Assembly: GCA_018433085.1 (NCBI GenBank)
Contig: JAHDRW010000023.1
Coordinates: 1 to 64,000 of the forward strand
From: Deltaproteobacteria bacterium
Lineage (GTDB): Bacteria > Desulfobacterota > Desulfomonilia > UBA1062
Length of the DNA stretch: 64,000 bases
Direction: 5' to 3'
The notes beneath the pieces are model-generated. The model worked only from the letters and a program-made list of their open reading frames with translations. It was not told the origin of the DNA and did no database searches. How positions within the stretch are numbered: the stretch's first letter is position 1; every line of letters begins with the position of its first letter. Position numbers and translations under genes: made by a program. Shown piece after piece: positions 18,194 through 26,597 of the stretch.

Positions 18194-19391
18194 TGGGCCT
18201 CCCCCGGACGTATCCCTCACAGGGCTCTTCCAGGAGAACCCTGACACGATCGTTCACCCGCGCCTTTCCCACGGCCTCGACCGTGAGATAGTTGGACGTG
18301 ACGCCGCGGAAAGAGTCCCTTTCGGCACGGGTGACGAGCAGGTCTTCTTCCCCGCCGATCCGGGAGCGGACAAAGGCTTCGCGCTTGCTTCGGGAAAGCT
18401 CTCTGAGCAGGGCCACCCGCTCCTTTACGACGCGGGCGTCCGCCCTGCCCCCCCAGGCGGCGGCCGGGGTGCCTGGCCTGGGCGAGTAGGGAAAGACGTG
18501 CAGATAGGAAACATCGGCCTCTTCCAGCAATGCGCGGGTCTGACCGAACTCGTTATCGCCTTCCCCGGGAAACCCGACCAGAACGTCGGTGCCGATGCTG
18601 ATTCCGGGATCGAGCGCCTTGATTTTCTCCACCAGTGAGCGGAAATACCGGGCATCGTACGGCCTGCCCATCCGGGAGAGTATGGCGTCGGAGCCGCTCT
18701 GGAGCGGGACATGAAGATGCCTGCACACCCGCGTTTCTCCCGCGACCAGGCGGATGAGCTCGTCGGTGAGGGTCCACGGCTCGATGGAACTGATACGCAC
18801 CGCGGGCATAGGCGTTTTCTTAAGGATTTTTCCCACCAGCGCGTCCACGCCCCCTTCATAGAGCCCGATATTGATCCCGGAAAGCACGACCTCTCGGAAC
18901 CCGGCGGCGTACAGCCCGGTGATCTCCTCGATGATCTCCTGCCCCGGCCTGCTCCGGGGAACGCCCCGGGCGTAGGGAACGATACAGTAGGTGCAGAAAT
19001 TGCCGCACCCCTGCTGGATGTTCACGAACGCGCGGCTGTGTCCGCAGAAGCCGGTAATGCGGGAGGGCACCTGTACCTCGAGGGCAGGGCCGAGGTTCTC
19101 GAAGGGGATCACCTCGACAGCGGGCGACAGGGCCCGGATCGCCTCCCCGTAGACCTTTGCCTGGCAGCCGGTGGCGATCACGCGCCCGCCCAGGGCAAGG
19201 GCCCTGCGTAGAAGGTTGCGCGCCTGGGCGTCGGAGCGATGGGTCACCGTGCATGTGTTGACGATGGACAACTCCGCCCCGGGACGGCCGAACGGCTGTT
19301 CACGGTGTCCGCGCGATGCGAGCGCTTCTCTGAGAAGCTGGCTCTCGTACTGGTTTACCTTGCATCCAAGGGTGGTTATGGCGAATATCAT
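18186..19391 (-). CDS. mtaB: tRNA t6A37 methylthiotransferase MtaB
   Basis: A 401-residue radical-SAM methylthiotransferase that turns t6A37 into ms2t6A37 in ANN-decoding tRNAs. The MTTase N-terminal domain has the cluster-binding Cys in TLGCKVNQYES, VNTCTVTHRSDAQARN and ATGCQAKVYG. The radical SAM motif is GCGNFCTYCIVPYARG, and the C-terminal TRAM-like domain ends near PCEGYVRG. CKVNQYES and the absence of MiaB/RimO-specific features favour MtaB. The ATG at 19391 gives the family N-terminus; its ribosome site is weak. It leads the mtaB-polX-ABC run on this strand. Confidence 0.9.
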   Translation of the reverse strand: MIFAITTLGCKVNQYESQLLREALASRGHREQPFGRPGAELSIVNTCTVTHRSDAQARNLLRRALALGGRVIATGCQAKVYGEAIRALSPAVEVIPFENLGPALEVQVPSRITGFCGHSRAFVNIQQGCGNFCTYCIVPYARGVPRSRPGQEIIEEITGLYAAGFREVVLSGINIGLYEGGVDALVGKILKKTPMPAVRISSIEPWTLTDELIRLVAGETRVCRHLHVPLQSGSDAILSRMGRPYDARYFRSLVEKIKALDPGISIGTDVLVGFPGEGDNEFGQTRALLEEADVSYLHVFPYSPRPGTPAAAWGGRADARVVKERVALLRELSRSKREAFVRSRIGGEEDLLVTRAERDSFRGVTSNYLTVEAVGKARVNDRVRVLLEEPCEGYVRGRPIG

Positions 19392-19511
19392 GGCTCGTAA
19401 GAAGGCATACTCCCGTATGCCTTCGGGTGTCAATGCGGCAACCCCTTTAAGGAACCGGCTTACAAGGGGCTTTCGTCCGATACGAAGCAGGGGAGAAAGC
19501 CGGGACCGGCC

Positions 19512-20078
19512 CTACTCTTTCAGCTTCTCCTTGATTTCTTTCAGGAAATCTTCCGACACCTCAAGGAACCTGACCCCGGTCTCCACATTGCCGGACTCGT
19601 CCGCCAGGGACCAGACGGCCTTGCCCCGGGCCTGCTTCCCACAGACCGATACCCGGATCTCGCGGTCCACGCAGACCTTCTGCGCGGTCTTCAGCAGGAC
19701 CCCTTCCTCGGCGACGTTGAGCAGGTCCCCCTGCTCCGGCCCCTCGCCGATATCGTACACCACCGGGGCGGCCAGCCGGTGGCGGCGGAACCGCAGGTGC
19801 TTCTGGTGGGCGTCCTTGTTGCCCATGCTCCTGAGCTGCGAGTCCAGGTTGTAGATGGCGTTGAAATATCGCACCTTCTGCTCGTGGCGCGCCACCTTTG
19901 GCAGCTCCTTGAGCAGCTCCTTGCGGGTCCTCTGGAGCGTATCGATGAGATGGTTGAAGGCGGCCTCGTACTCCCGGTTGCCCTTGTTGGCCAGATAGCT
20001 GTTGATCATACCGGGCAGCCTCTTCCTGATCTGGATCTCGAAGTCTTTGAGGATCTTCTGGAATTCTTCCCTGTTCAT
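19512..20078 (-). CDS. PilZ-like domain protein
   Basis: A 188-residue cytoplasmic protein. The first about 95 residues are helical (LKDFEIQIRKRLPGMINSYL). The C-terminal about 85 residues resemble a PilZ c-di-GMP-binding domain: basic RFRRHRL, then DLLNVAEEGVLL in place of the usual D/N-x-S-x-x-G, and GVRFLEVSEDF at the end. The basic motif fits RxxxR poorly and Ser is replaced by Ala, so nucleotide binding is uncertain. It could act in motility or surface regulation, fitting the chemotaxis and pilus genes nearby. Start ATG is preceded by GGTGGGG. It diverges from glgA. Confidence 0.65.
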   Translation of the reverse strand: MNREEFQKILKDFEIQIRKRLPGMINSYLANKGNREYEAAFNHLIDTLQRTRKELLKELPKVARHEQKVRYFNAIYNLDSQLRSMGNKDAHQKHLRFRRHRLAAPVVYDIGEGPEQGDLLNVAEEGVLLKTAQKVCVDREIRVSVCGKQARGKAVWSLADESGNVETGVRFLEVSEDFLKEIKEKLKE

Positions 20079-20184
20079 GGACCCCACCATAAACAACCGG
20101 CCATGAAAAATCAAATCAATGTTCTCTCCTCCCCCCTCCGGCCGTCCCTTCCCCGGAAGGCCGTGCGGCACGAGCCACTTACCC

Positions 20185-20213
20185 TTGCCGTTGAATTCTG
20201 TTATTACTATACC
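20185..20213 (+). promoter_or_regulatory. Predicted promoter directly abutting glgA
   Basis: TTGCCG (20185-20190) and TATACC (20208-20213) with a 17-base spacer lie so that the expected start point falls on or next to the glgA ATG at 20216. No ribosome-binding sequence precedes that ATG, consistent with a leaderless transcript. Matches to consensus are partial. Confidence 0.35.
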
Positions 20214-20215
20214 TC

Positions 20216-21640
20216 ATGAGAGTACTCTTCTGCTCTTCGGAGGTGGTCCCCTTCGCCAAGACCGGCGGTCTGGCCGACGTGAGTTCCGCGCTGCCCGCCG
20301 AGCTCAGAGGCCAGGGGGTGCAGTGCGACGTGGTCATGCCGCTCTATCGGTCCGTAAAAAAATCCGGCATCGCGCTCGAACACGTGGCCGACATCTCGTT
20401 CCTCTCGGGCCAGGGCATCTCTCAGGGAAGGATCTTCTCTCACGGCCCTACTTATTTCATAGAAAACGACCTGTACTTCAACCGGGACGGGTATTATTCC
20501 TACCGGGGCAGGGATTTTCCCGACAATCTCGAGCGGTTCGCCTTTTTCTCGCGCGCATGCGTGGAGCTGGCCACGATCCTCGAAAATGTGGACCTCATCC
20601 ACTGCAACGACTGGCAAACCGCGCTCGTACCTGCGTATCTCCATTCGCTGGGCATCACGGGCTTCTCCACCTGCTACACAATCCACAACCTCGCCTACCA
20701 GGGGGTGTTCGAGTCCTCGCTCTGGCCCATGCTCTTTCTGCCCTACGAGTTGTTCCACCCGGATATCATGGAGTTCTACGGCCACATCAACGTGATGAAG
20801 GCCGGCATCATTTTCGCCGACATGGTCACCACCGTGAGTCCCTCCTACGCCGCCGAGATCCAGACGCCCGAGTTCGGCGTGGGCCTCGACGGACTGCTGC
20901 AGGCCATATCGTTCAAGCTCGCCGGGATCGCCAACGGCATCGACACGCGGGTGTGGGACCCGCTCCACGACGAACATATCGCGCAAACCTTCAGCATAGA
21001 CGATCTCTCGGGAAAGGCCGCGTGCAAGCGCGATCTGCAGGAGAGATTCTCCCTGGGCAAATCCTCCGGACCGCTGATGGCCCTCATCGGCCGACTGGTG
21101 GATCAGAAAGGCATCGACCTGGTCGTGTCGGCCATGGACGAGATCATTTCGCTGGGCGCCCAGGTGGTGGTCCTGGGGACCGGAGACCGCCGGCACGAAC
21201 AGGACCTGCTCAGCCTCTCCGCCGGCCATGCGGGAAAGCTCGGCGTGATCGTGGGGTTCGACGAATCCCTTGCCCATGTCATCGAGGCCGGGGCCGACTT
21301 CTTCCTCATGCCGTCCCGGTTCGAGCCCTGCGGCCTCAACCAGATGATCAGCATGCGCTACGGCACGATACCCATCGTTACCCGCGTGGGCGGCCTCAGG
21401 GATACGGTCACCGCCCTTGGGGAGGGGGACAGCCCCACCGGTATCAGGGTGAAAAGCCCCACCTCTGCGGCCCTCCTGAACGCCGTGCGCCAGGCAGACA
21501 GCCTGTACCAGGACCAGAAGGGACTCCTTTTCGCAACCCGCGGAAACGCCATGCGAAAAGACGTGAGCTGGAGGCATTCTGCAATACAGTATTACAACCT
21601 GTATACCAAAATGATAAATTTTCGAGAAAGACGGAGATAA
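20216..21640 (+). CDS. glgA: Glycogen/starch synthase GlgA
   Basis: A 474-residue GT5 glycosyltransferase that extends alpha-1,4-glucan from ADP- or UDP-glucose. The N-terminus MRVLFCSSEVVPFAKTGGL carries the KTGGL nucleotide-sugar motif. The catalytic region includes CNDWQTALVPAYL and IHNLAYQGVF, and the C-terminal domain has GRLVDQKGIDLV and SRFEPCGLNQMISMRYG (usually EPCGLTQ). Length fits the family. No other glg genes are next to it. The ATG has no Shine-Dalgarno, but homology leaves little doubt about the start. Confidence 0.93.
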   Translation: MRVLFCSSEVVPFAKTGGLADVSSALPAELRGQGVQCDVVMPLYRSVKKSGIALEHVADISFLSGQGISQGRIFSHGPTYFIENDLYFNRDGYYSYRGRDFPDNLERFAFFSRACVELATILENVDLIHCNDWQTALVPAYLHSLGITGFSTCYTIHNLAYQGVFESSLWPMLFLPYELFHPDIMEFYGHINVMKAGIIFADMVTTVSPSYAAEIQTPEFGVGLDGLLQAISFKLAGIANGIDTRVWDPLHDEHIAQTFSIDDLSGKAACKRDLQERFSLGKSSGPLMALIGRLVDQKGIDLVVSAMDEIISLGAQVVVLGTGDRRHEQDLLSLSAGHAGKLGVIVGFDESLAHVIEAGADFFLMPSRFEPCGLNQMISMRYGTIPIVTRVGGLRDTVTALGEGDSPTGIRVKSPTSAALLNAVRQADSLYQDQKGLLFATRGNAMRKDVSWRHSAIQYYNLYTKMINFRERRR

Positions 21641-21896
21641 TCCGAGTTCCGAGTTTTCTACAAAATGTCGATAATTGCCTCGGATCCAGTGGATATCCCG
21701 CCTTCCCCTGAGCCGTATGGATGCTGGAGCTACGGGGTTTCCAATCATATACCGAAGAAAAGACTCGTTGTTTCAGCGACCGCACGAAGTGAACACAGAT
21801 GGGAATAACTGCAGAGGTTCGGGTTTGACGTTTTTTATCCGGGAGTCCACTATGCCCCGCATACGTTCGAATTTTCCATCTACCTGGGAGGTTACA

Positions 21897-23237
21897 GTGG
21901 ACCACTTCGATATCATTAAGGAATCTATCCTTGCCATGGTTCCCGGGGCATCCGAGAGGGTGCTCATCGAGCAGATGGATATCACCGAAGAAGACGGAGC
22001 CATTTTGATATCCTGCCCGAACGCGTTCTCCCAGAAGTACCTGAGCAGACAGTATAAGGACCACATCGTCCAGTGTGTCCGGGGGACGCTGAATCAGCCG
22101 GTCGATGTCCACTTCTGCGTACGGCAGAAGGGAAAGATCAGGCAGGTAAAGCCGGTTTCCGAGCCCCCGGTTCAGATGACGCTCCCGTCGCTCTCGACCC
22201 CCTCACCGGTAAGCGGTCTCAACGGGAACTTCACCTTCGAGGAATTCGTGGTGGGGAGATGCAACGCCTTTGCCTACGAGGCCGCCATGGCGGTCACGGA
22301 AAACGACATCAGCAGGTACAACCCGCTCTATTTCTATTCGGACGTGGGTCTGGGCAAGAGCCATATCGCCCATGCCATCGGCAACCGGCTGCTCTCGTCG
22401 AAATCGGGCGTCTCGGTCAAGTATACGACCGCCCGGGACTTTTCCCAGGATTTCGTCCACAGCGTGCGCAACAACTGTCAGCAGAGCTTCAAAAAGACCT
22501 ACCATGCCTCGTCCCTGGACATCTTCTTCATCGACGACGTGCACCTGTTCAAGAACAAGGAGAAGACCCAGATGGAGCTCTGCCACGTACTGGACGACCT
22601 GATCAGCGCGGGCAGGCAGGTGGTCCTCTCCGGGTTCCGTCCGCCCACCTCCATGTCCCAGATCGACAAGGGGCTCCGCTCCCGGTTCTCTGCCGGTCTC
22701 GTCATCGATCTCAAACGGCCCGACAGGCTCACCAGGGACAAGATCGTCAGGCACAAGGCCCAGAAAAACGGCATCGTCCTCCCCGACGAGGTGGTAGAGT
22801 TCATCAGCGGCAGCGTGCTCACGAGCATCAGGGAGCTTGAGAGCGCGGTCATGACCATCACTGCCATGAGCTCGCTCATGAAACGCCGGATCACCCTGGA
22901 TCTGGCCAAGGAGCTCCTGGAAGGCGTCCTGGAGAAGCAGCAGCGCATCACCTTGGAATATATCCAGAATTTTGTGGCCAAGAACTTCTGCATGCCCAGG
23001 GAAACGATCATCTCCCCCTCCCGGAAAAAGGAAATCGTCTATCCCCGGCAGGTGGCGATCTTCCTCTGCAGGCGCTACACCCGGGAGTCGCTGCAGAGCA
23101 TCGGCAATGCGTTCTCCCGAAAACACTCGTCCATCATCCATTCCCTGGAGACCATCGAGACCATGTACAAGCAGAACCTCAAGGTGAAGCGGGAGATCGA
23201 TTTCCTGATAGAAAAGCTCGAGGCCGAGACCGCCTAG
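21897..23237 (+). CDS. dnaA: Replication initiator DnaA (or DnaA paralogue)
   Basis: A 446-residue protein with all DnaA domains. Domain I (FDIIKESILAMVPGASERV) is followed by a short linker. AAA+ domain III has Walker A SDVGLGKSHIAHAIGN (usual GGVGLGKTH), Walker B IFFIDDVHLFKNKEKTQ and box VII LRSRFSAGLVIDL. Domain IV has the DnaA signature in AFSRKHSSIIHSLETIE. I chose GTG 21897, six bases after GGGAGG; an ATG at 21852 is in frame. It is not next to dnaN, so whether it is the main chromosomal initiator or a second copy cannot be decided here. Confidence 0.85.
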   Translation: MDHFDIIKESILAMVPGASERVLIEQMDITEEDGAILISCPNAFSQKYLSRQYKDHIVQCVRGTLNQPVDVHFCVRQKGKIRQVKPVSEPPVQMTLPSLSTPSPVSGLNGNFTFEEFVVGRCNAFAYEAAMAVTENDISRYNPLYFYSDVGLGKSHIAHAIGNRLLSSKSGVSVKYTTARDFSQDFVHSVRNNCQQSFKKTYHASSLDIFFIDDVHLFKNKEKTQMELCHVLDDLISAGRQVVLSGFRPPTSMSQIDKGLRSRFSAGLVIDLKRPDRLTRDKIVRHKAQKNGIVLPDEVVEFISGSVLTSIRELESAVMTITAMSSLMKRRITLDLAKELLEGVLEKQQRITLEYIQNFVAKNFCMPRETIISPSRKKEIVYPRQVAIFLCRRYTRESLQSIGNAFSRKHSSIIHSLETIETMYKQNLKVKREIDFLIEKLEAETA

Positions 23238-23342
23238 CACGGCGGCGGCAAGCGGCATCTTCCTCCGGCAGCGCCCGGTTATGTGCTCCGGCGGGATTCG
23301 CCGGCCGCGGCTGCACGACAAGAGCAGACCGGACCCCGTGTT

Positions 23343-24599
23343 CTACCGGGCGGTGATGCCGGCCGCATCCCTGCTTAAGTCTCTGAAGTTGTCGACGCCG
23401 ATGAAGAACTCGCGCATCATGACTACCCAGTAGTACCTCCCCCGGGGCGTGAGCCTGATGCGTCCCCGATCGATGCGGATGCCCCCTGCGAGCAGGAAGA
23501 ACAGAAGCTCGGGACCCAGCAGCCACCAAGGTGGAGAGCCGAATCTCTTCCTGAAGGACGTGGTGTCCAGCGACAGGCCGAAAAGCCCCATGAGAAGCGA
23601 GTACCGGCTCAGCTCCCGGACCGAGAAGAGCCGTCTGGCGGACAGGGGGAACTCCCCCCGGAAGATGCGTTCGCAATAGGCAGGCAGGGAAAAGGTGTTG
23701 GCGTATATGCCCCCTCCCACCAGCCCGAAGGCACCGCTTCCGGCACCTACGTACTCCTGGCTCGCCACTACGTATTCATCGACCATGGAGGTATCCTTCT
23801 TCGAGAAGCACCAGGCCGAGCTCGACCGGTAGTCCCCGGCCAGGTGCGAGGCGATAAGCGAGTAAAAATGCTTTTCTTTCCGGTAGCTCACCCTGCCCAT
23901 GAGGTCGGTCATCTTCTTCCGGGTGGCGTCCGAGATCATGAGAGGATAGAAGGTGATCTGGTCGGGACTCGCCTCCTTGAGCACCTCGAGGTCCTGCTCG
24001 AGCATGGTTCGGCTCTGGGTGGGGAAGTTATAGATCATGTCGGCATTGAGGGTCTGCACAAAGCCCTTCGCCTTCACGAGCCGCTCCTTGAGCACATCCG
24101 AGCTTCCATACTTGTCGTAGCGCCCGATGCTTTTGAGAAGGGGATCGCTGAAGGTCTGTATGCCCACGGACACCCGCTTTACCCCGGCGTCCGCCAGGAG
24201 CTTCAGCGTCCGGGCATCCAGCCGGTCCGGGTTTGTCTCGACCGAGACCTCGGCAGGGGAGAAATCGTGCTGAATACGCGCGAGCAGGTCCAGGAGCTCG
24301 TCGAGGAGAATGGTAGGTGTCCCGCCCCCCACGTAGACCCCGGAAAAGGAGAAGCCCCTGTCACGGTACATCTCGATCTCTCGCCTCAGCGCACGGAAAT
24401 ACTCTCGGGCCTTCTCCTCCCGGTAGAGAACCCGGTGGAACGAGCAGTAGGGACAGAGCTCTGCGCAGAACGGGATGTGGATGTACAGGTAAATCGGGTC
24501 CTCAGGCGCACAAGGCGGCTGAGGACGGCCGTCCTCAAAGGCGAAATAGCGTGAAGACGCGTCCCTGACCATTCGTGCGATGATATTCTCGACTACCAT
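23343..24599 (-). CDS. HemW-like radical SAM protein (coproporphyrinogen oxidase-like)
   Basis: A 418-residue radical SAM protein. The cluster motif is in YIHIPFCAELCPYCSFHRV, followed by GVYVGGGTPTILLDELLDLL and SVETNPDRLD, then GVKRVSVGIQTFSDPLLKSIGR, all shared by the HemN/HemW family. HemW is a heme chaperone; related members act in heme use or remain uncharacterised. After about residue 220 it departs from HemW, with a hydrophobic FGLSLDTTSFRKRFGSPPWW region, so I do not name it HemW. The ATG at 24599 has AGGTAGGG upstream. It sits four bases after the small membrane gene upstream, probably one operon. Confidence 0.8.
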   Translation of the reverse strand: MVVENIIARMVRDASSRYFAFEDGRPQPPCAPEDPIYLYIHIPFCAELCPYCSFHRVLYREEKAREYFRALRREIEMYRDRGFSFSGVYVGGGTPTILLDELLDLLARIQHDFSPAEVSVETNPDRLDARTLKLLADAGVKRVSVGIQTFSDPLLKSIGRYDKYGSSDVLKERLVKAKGFVQTLNADMIYNFPTQSRTMLEQDLEVLKEASPDQITFYPLMISDATRKKMTDLMGRVSYRKEKHFYSLIASHLAGDYRSSSAWCFSKKDTSMVDEYVVASQEYVGAGSGAFGLVGGGIYANTFSLPAYCERIFRGEFPLSARRLFSVRELSRYSLLMGLFGLSLDTTSFRKRFGSPPWWLLGPELLFFLLAGGIRIDRGRIRLTPRGRYYWVVMMREFFIGVDNFRDLSRDAAGITAR

Positions 24600-24603
24600 G
24601 TCC

Positions 24604-24822
24604 CTACCTGAACATCCTGACAATGAAGATCACCAGGCTCACGACGACGCTGATGAGAATGCCGGTGGTGATGGGGAAATAGAAGCTGAATCCCGGCCTC
24701 TGTATCCGGATATCGCCCGGAAGCTTCCCCAGCCAGGAGATTCCTCCGCCGAGATAGAGCAGCACCCCGATGACCAGAAGAACCGCCCCGAAAAGGATGA
24801 GCATCGCCCCCATATCTTTCAT
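24604..24822 (-). CDS. Small membrane protein, DUF2905-like
   Basis: A 72-residue protein with two hydrophobic segments flanking SWLGKLPGDIRIQRPGFSFY. This LGxLPGDI-RPGF pattern marks the DUF2905 family of two-helix membrane proteins of unknown function. A start at 24813 (MGAML) is equally possible and fits family length better. It is directly upstream of the HemW-like gene on the same strand. Confidence 0.75.
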   Translation of the reverse strand: MKDMGAMLILFGAVLLVIGVLLYLGGGISWLGKLPGDIRIQRPGFSFYFPITTGILISVVVSLVIFIVRMFR

Positions 24823-24977
24823 GGACAGATATATAGAGGAAAAAGCATGAACACACAAGAAGACATACCGCGAGAGGATCACTCCCCTCCTCCTCGATCT
24901 TGCGCCGGAAAGCACACTTGTGATACACCTTCCTTTTTAGAAGAACACGTACACGTGAACTGTTCCGGGAGGGAACC

Positions 24978-25319
24978 ATGATACGGCATCATTATCTCGA
25001 CATTCCGAAGCTAACGTCATTCAAGGGAGCAGAAGGGGTCGTCAAACGCACACTCATCGGCAAGGAGCAGTCGGCCGAGGGGTTTTATCTCCGCCATTTC
25101 TCCCTGGAGCCGTCCGGCTACACCCCCCGGCATTCCCACCCCTGGGAGCACGAAATCTACGTGCTCTCCGGCACCGGATCCATCCAGGTGGGCGAGGAGC
25201 AAGCAGAGGTCAGCGAGGGCATCGCCGTTTTCATCCCGCCCCAGGTGGAGCACCAGATCCGCGCGGGCGTGAACGGGCTCGTTTTTCTCTGCATCATACC
25301 GGCAGTCGAGGAAGCATGA
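24978..25319 (+). CDS. Single-domain cupin protein
   Basis: A 113-residue cupin. The metal-binding histidine motif is PRHSHPWEHEIYVLSGTG (H-x-H, E), and the second cupin motif is IPPQVEHQIRA with the last histidine. Small cupins like this can be isomerases, dioxygenases or sugar-binding proteins; sequence alone does not decide. Start ATG follows GGGAGGG. It is followed three bases later by the rhomboid gene, so the two are probably co-transcribed. Confidence 0.85.
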   Translation: MIRHHYLDIPKLTSFKGAEGVVKRTLIGKEQSAEGFYLRHFSLEPSGYTPRHSHPWEHEIYVLSGTGSIQVGEEQAEVSEGIAVFIPPQVEHQIRAGVNGLVFLCIIPAVEEA

Positions 25320-25322
25320 GAG

Positions 25323-25976
25323 ATGATCCCGGTACGGGACACGAGTGTCTCCCGTGGATTCGCCCCGGCAACCGCCGTCATCATCCTGATCAACATCGTC
25401 TTCTTTATTGAAGAGCTCCGTGTAGGAGAGGCGATCTTCCAGCTGTATGCGGCTAGCCCCGCCGACGTCTACAACTACCTTATCAGGGGATCGGGTAACA
25501 TCCTCGCAATCCACTGGTCGATCCTCGTGTCGTCCTTCATGCATGCGGGCTACCTCCATATCCTGGGCAACATGGTCTTTCTCTCGGTCTTCGGACCCGC
25601 CCTGGAGAAACAGATCGGGATCGTGCGCTTCTGCCTCTTCTACCTCCTGGCGGCGTTCGTGGCCTTCTACAGCCACGCCGTGTTCTATCCCACCTCGCCT
25701 GTCCCGGTGGTAGGCGCATCCGGTGCCATTGCGGCCGTGATGGGGGCATACCTCGTCTTCAGCCCCAGGGCCCGGATCCTCACCATCCTTCCCCTGCTCT
25801 TTCTCATCGAGGTGGTGGAGATTCCGGCCGTGATCTTCATGGTCGTCTGGTTCCTGCTCCAGGGCGCACAGGGTATCCTAAGCATCCATTCCCAGACCGA
25901 TGTCGCGTGGTTTTCCCATATGGGGGGGTTCATCCTGGGGGTCATCCTGGGGGTCAACATGCGGTGGTTCAAGTAG
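25323..25976 (+). CDS. Rhomboid-family intramembrane serine protease
   Basis: A 217-residue polytopic membrane protein with about six hydrophobic segments. It has the rhomboid features in order: SSFMHAGYLHILGNMVFLSVFG (H and N of the oxyanion region), catalytic Ser in VVGASGAIAAVMGAYL, and catalytic His in AWFSHMGGFILGVILG. The Ser-His dyad looks intact, so it should be an active protease cleaving within the inner membrane. Substrates are unknown. It follows the cupin gene by three bases. Downstream is a 320-base stretch rich in small hairpins. Confidence 0.9.
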   Translation: MIPVRDTSVSRGFAPATAVIILINIVFFIEELRVGEAIFQLYAASPADVYNYLIRGSGNILAIHWSILVSSFMHAGYLHILGNMVFLSVFGPALEKQIGIVRFCLFYLLAAFVAFYSHAVFYPTSPVPVVGASGAIAAVMGAYLVFSPRARILTILPLLFLIEVVEIPAVIFMVVWFLLQGAQGILSIHSQTDVAWFSHMGGFILGVILGVNMRWFK

Positions 25977-25998
25977 GGATCGTCTATGCAATAGATGC

Positions 25999-26204
25999 GC
26001 GTTCTTATCGTGAACGCCCGGGAGAGATTCACTCCCCGTCACAGGACCGTAATCCTGTTCAGTTCTCATACAGAACACTTCTTTTGCAAGTGATGAAGGA
26101 TTACCATTTTGCAATCCGATGGGAACAGGGGTTGAAGAATCGAAACCCCGCAACCTCTGCCCTGGTCGATGTGCGGGGGTAAAATCGGTCCCCTATATTT
26201 TTTT
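25999..26204 (+). other. Cluster of small stem-loops ending in a T-run; candidate structured RNA or terminator region
   Basis: No ORF fits between the rhomboid gene and the FtsB-like gene. Complementary arms visible: GCGTTC/GAACGC (25999-26017), GGGAG/CTCCC (26020-26036), ACAGGA/TCCTGT (26041-26058), GTTCT/AGAAC (26062-26076), GGATT/AATCC (26098-26117), GGGGTT/AACCCC (26128-26149). The last competes with ACCCCGCA/TGCGGGGGT (26145-26180), and that with GGGG/CCCC (26175-26193) followed by a T-run at 26198-26204. The final hairpin resembles a rho-independent terminator. Overlapping alternatives suggest a switch, but no known riboswitch class was recognised. Confidence 0.4.
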
Positions 26205-26299
26205 AAAGATTCACCCACGTCCTCCCGATAGTGATGCTATGTGCTCGGGAGAATTAATTTTTGGTGATAAACAGTTATTATTTGGATATAATACGGGCG

Positions 26300-26587
26300 A
26301 TGAGGATATCGCGGCCAGTCGTCTATGCACTGATTCTGACCACCGTATTGTTTCTATCCTTCACCGTTCCCGGGGACAAAGGCCTGATCAGGAGTTACCA
26401 ACTCCACCAGGAGCTGAAGCACTTGCGGGCTCAAAACGCCTCTTTGGAAGTGAAAAACGAATCGCTTGCCCAGGAGGCGCTTATGCTCAAAGAGAACCTG
26501 GCATACATCGAGCATGTAATCATTCAGGAAATGAATCTCGTGCGACCGGGAGACAAGATAGTGGTGTTCAAGAAGGAAAAGAAATGA
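26300..26587 (+). CDS. FtsB/DivIC-like septum formation initiator
   Basis: A 95-residue bitopic protein: a short cytoplasmic start (MRISRP), one membrane helix (VVYALILTTVLFLSF), then a periplasmic coiled coil (LHQELKHLRAQNASLEVKNESLAQEA) and a compact end (YIEHVIIQEMNLVRPGDKIVVF). This matches FtsB/DivIC, which join FtsL and FtsQ in the divisome. A TATAAT at 26287-26292 lies eight bases before the ATG, and no ribosome site is evident, so translation may be leaderless. It is eleven bases before pilM, an unusual partner that suggests co-transcription with the pilus genes. Confidence 0.8.
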   Translation: MRISRPVVYALILTTVLFLSFTVPGDKGLIRSYQLHQELKHLRAQNASLEVKNESLAQEALMLKENLAYIEHVIIQEMNLVRPGDKIVVFKKEKK

Positions 26588-26597
26588 TCACGGGGTG

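Noticed and set aside
20207-21748. 513-codon - strand open frame opposite glgA
   Set aside because: Antisense shadow of a GC-rich gene; composition rich in His/Val/Gly/Asp with no recognisable domain, while glgA has clear motifs.
26041-26180. c-di-GMP (GEMM) riboswitch upstream of the pilus genes
   Set aside because: The conserved GEMM core sequences were not found, although the position made it worth checking.
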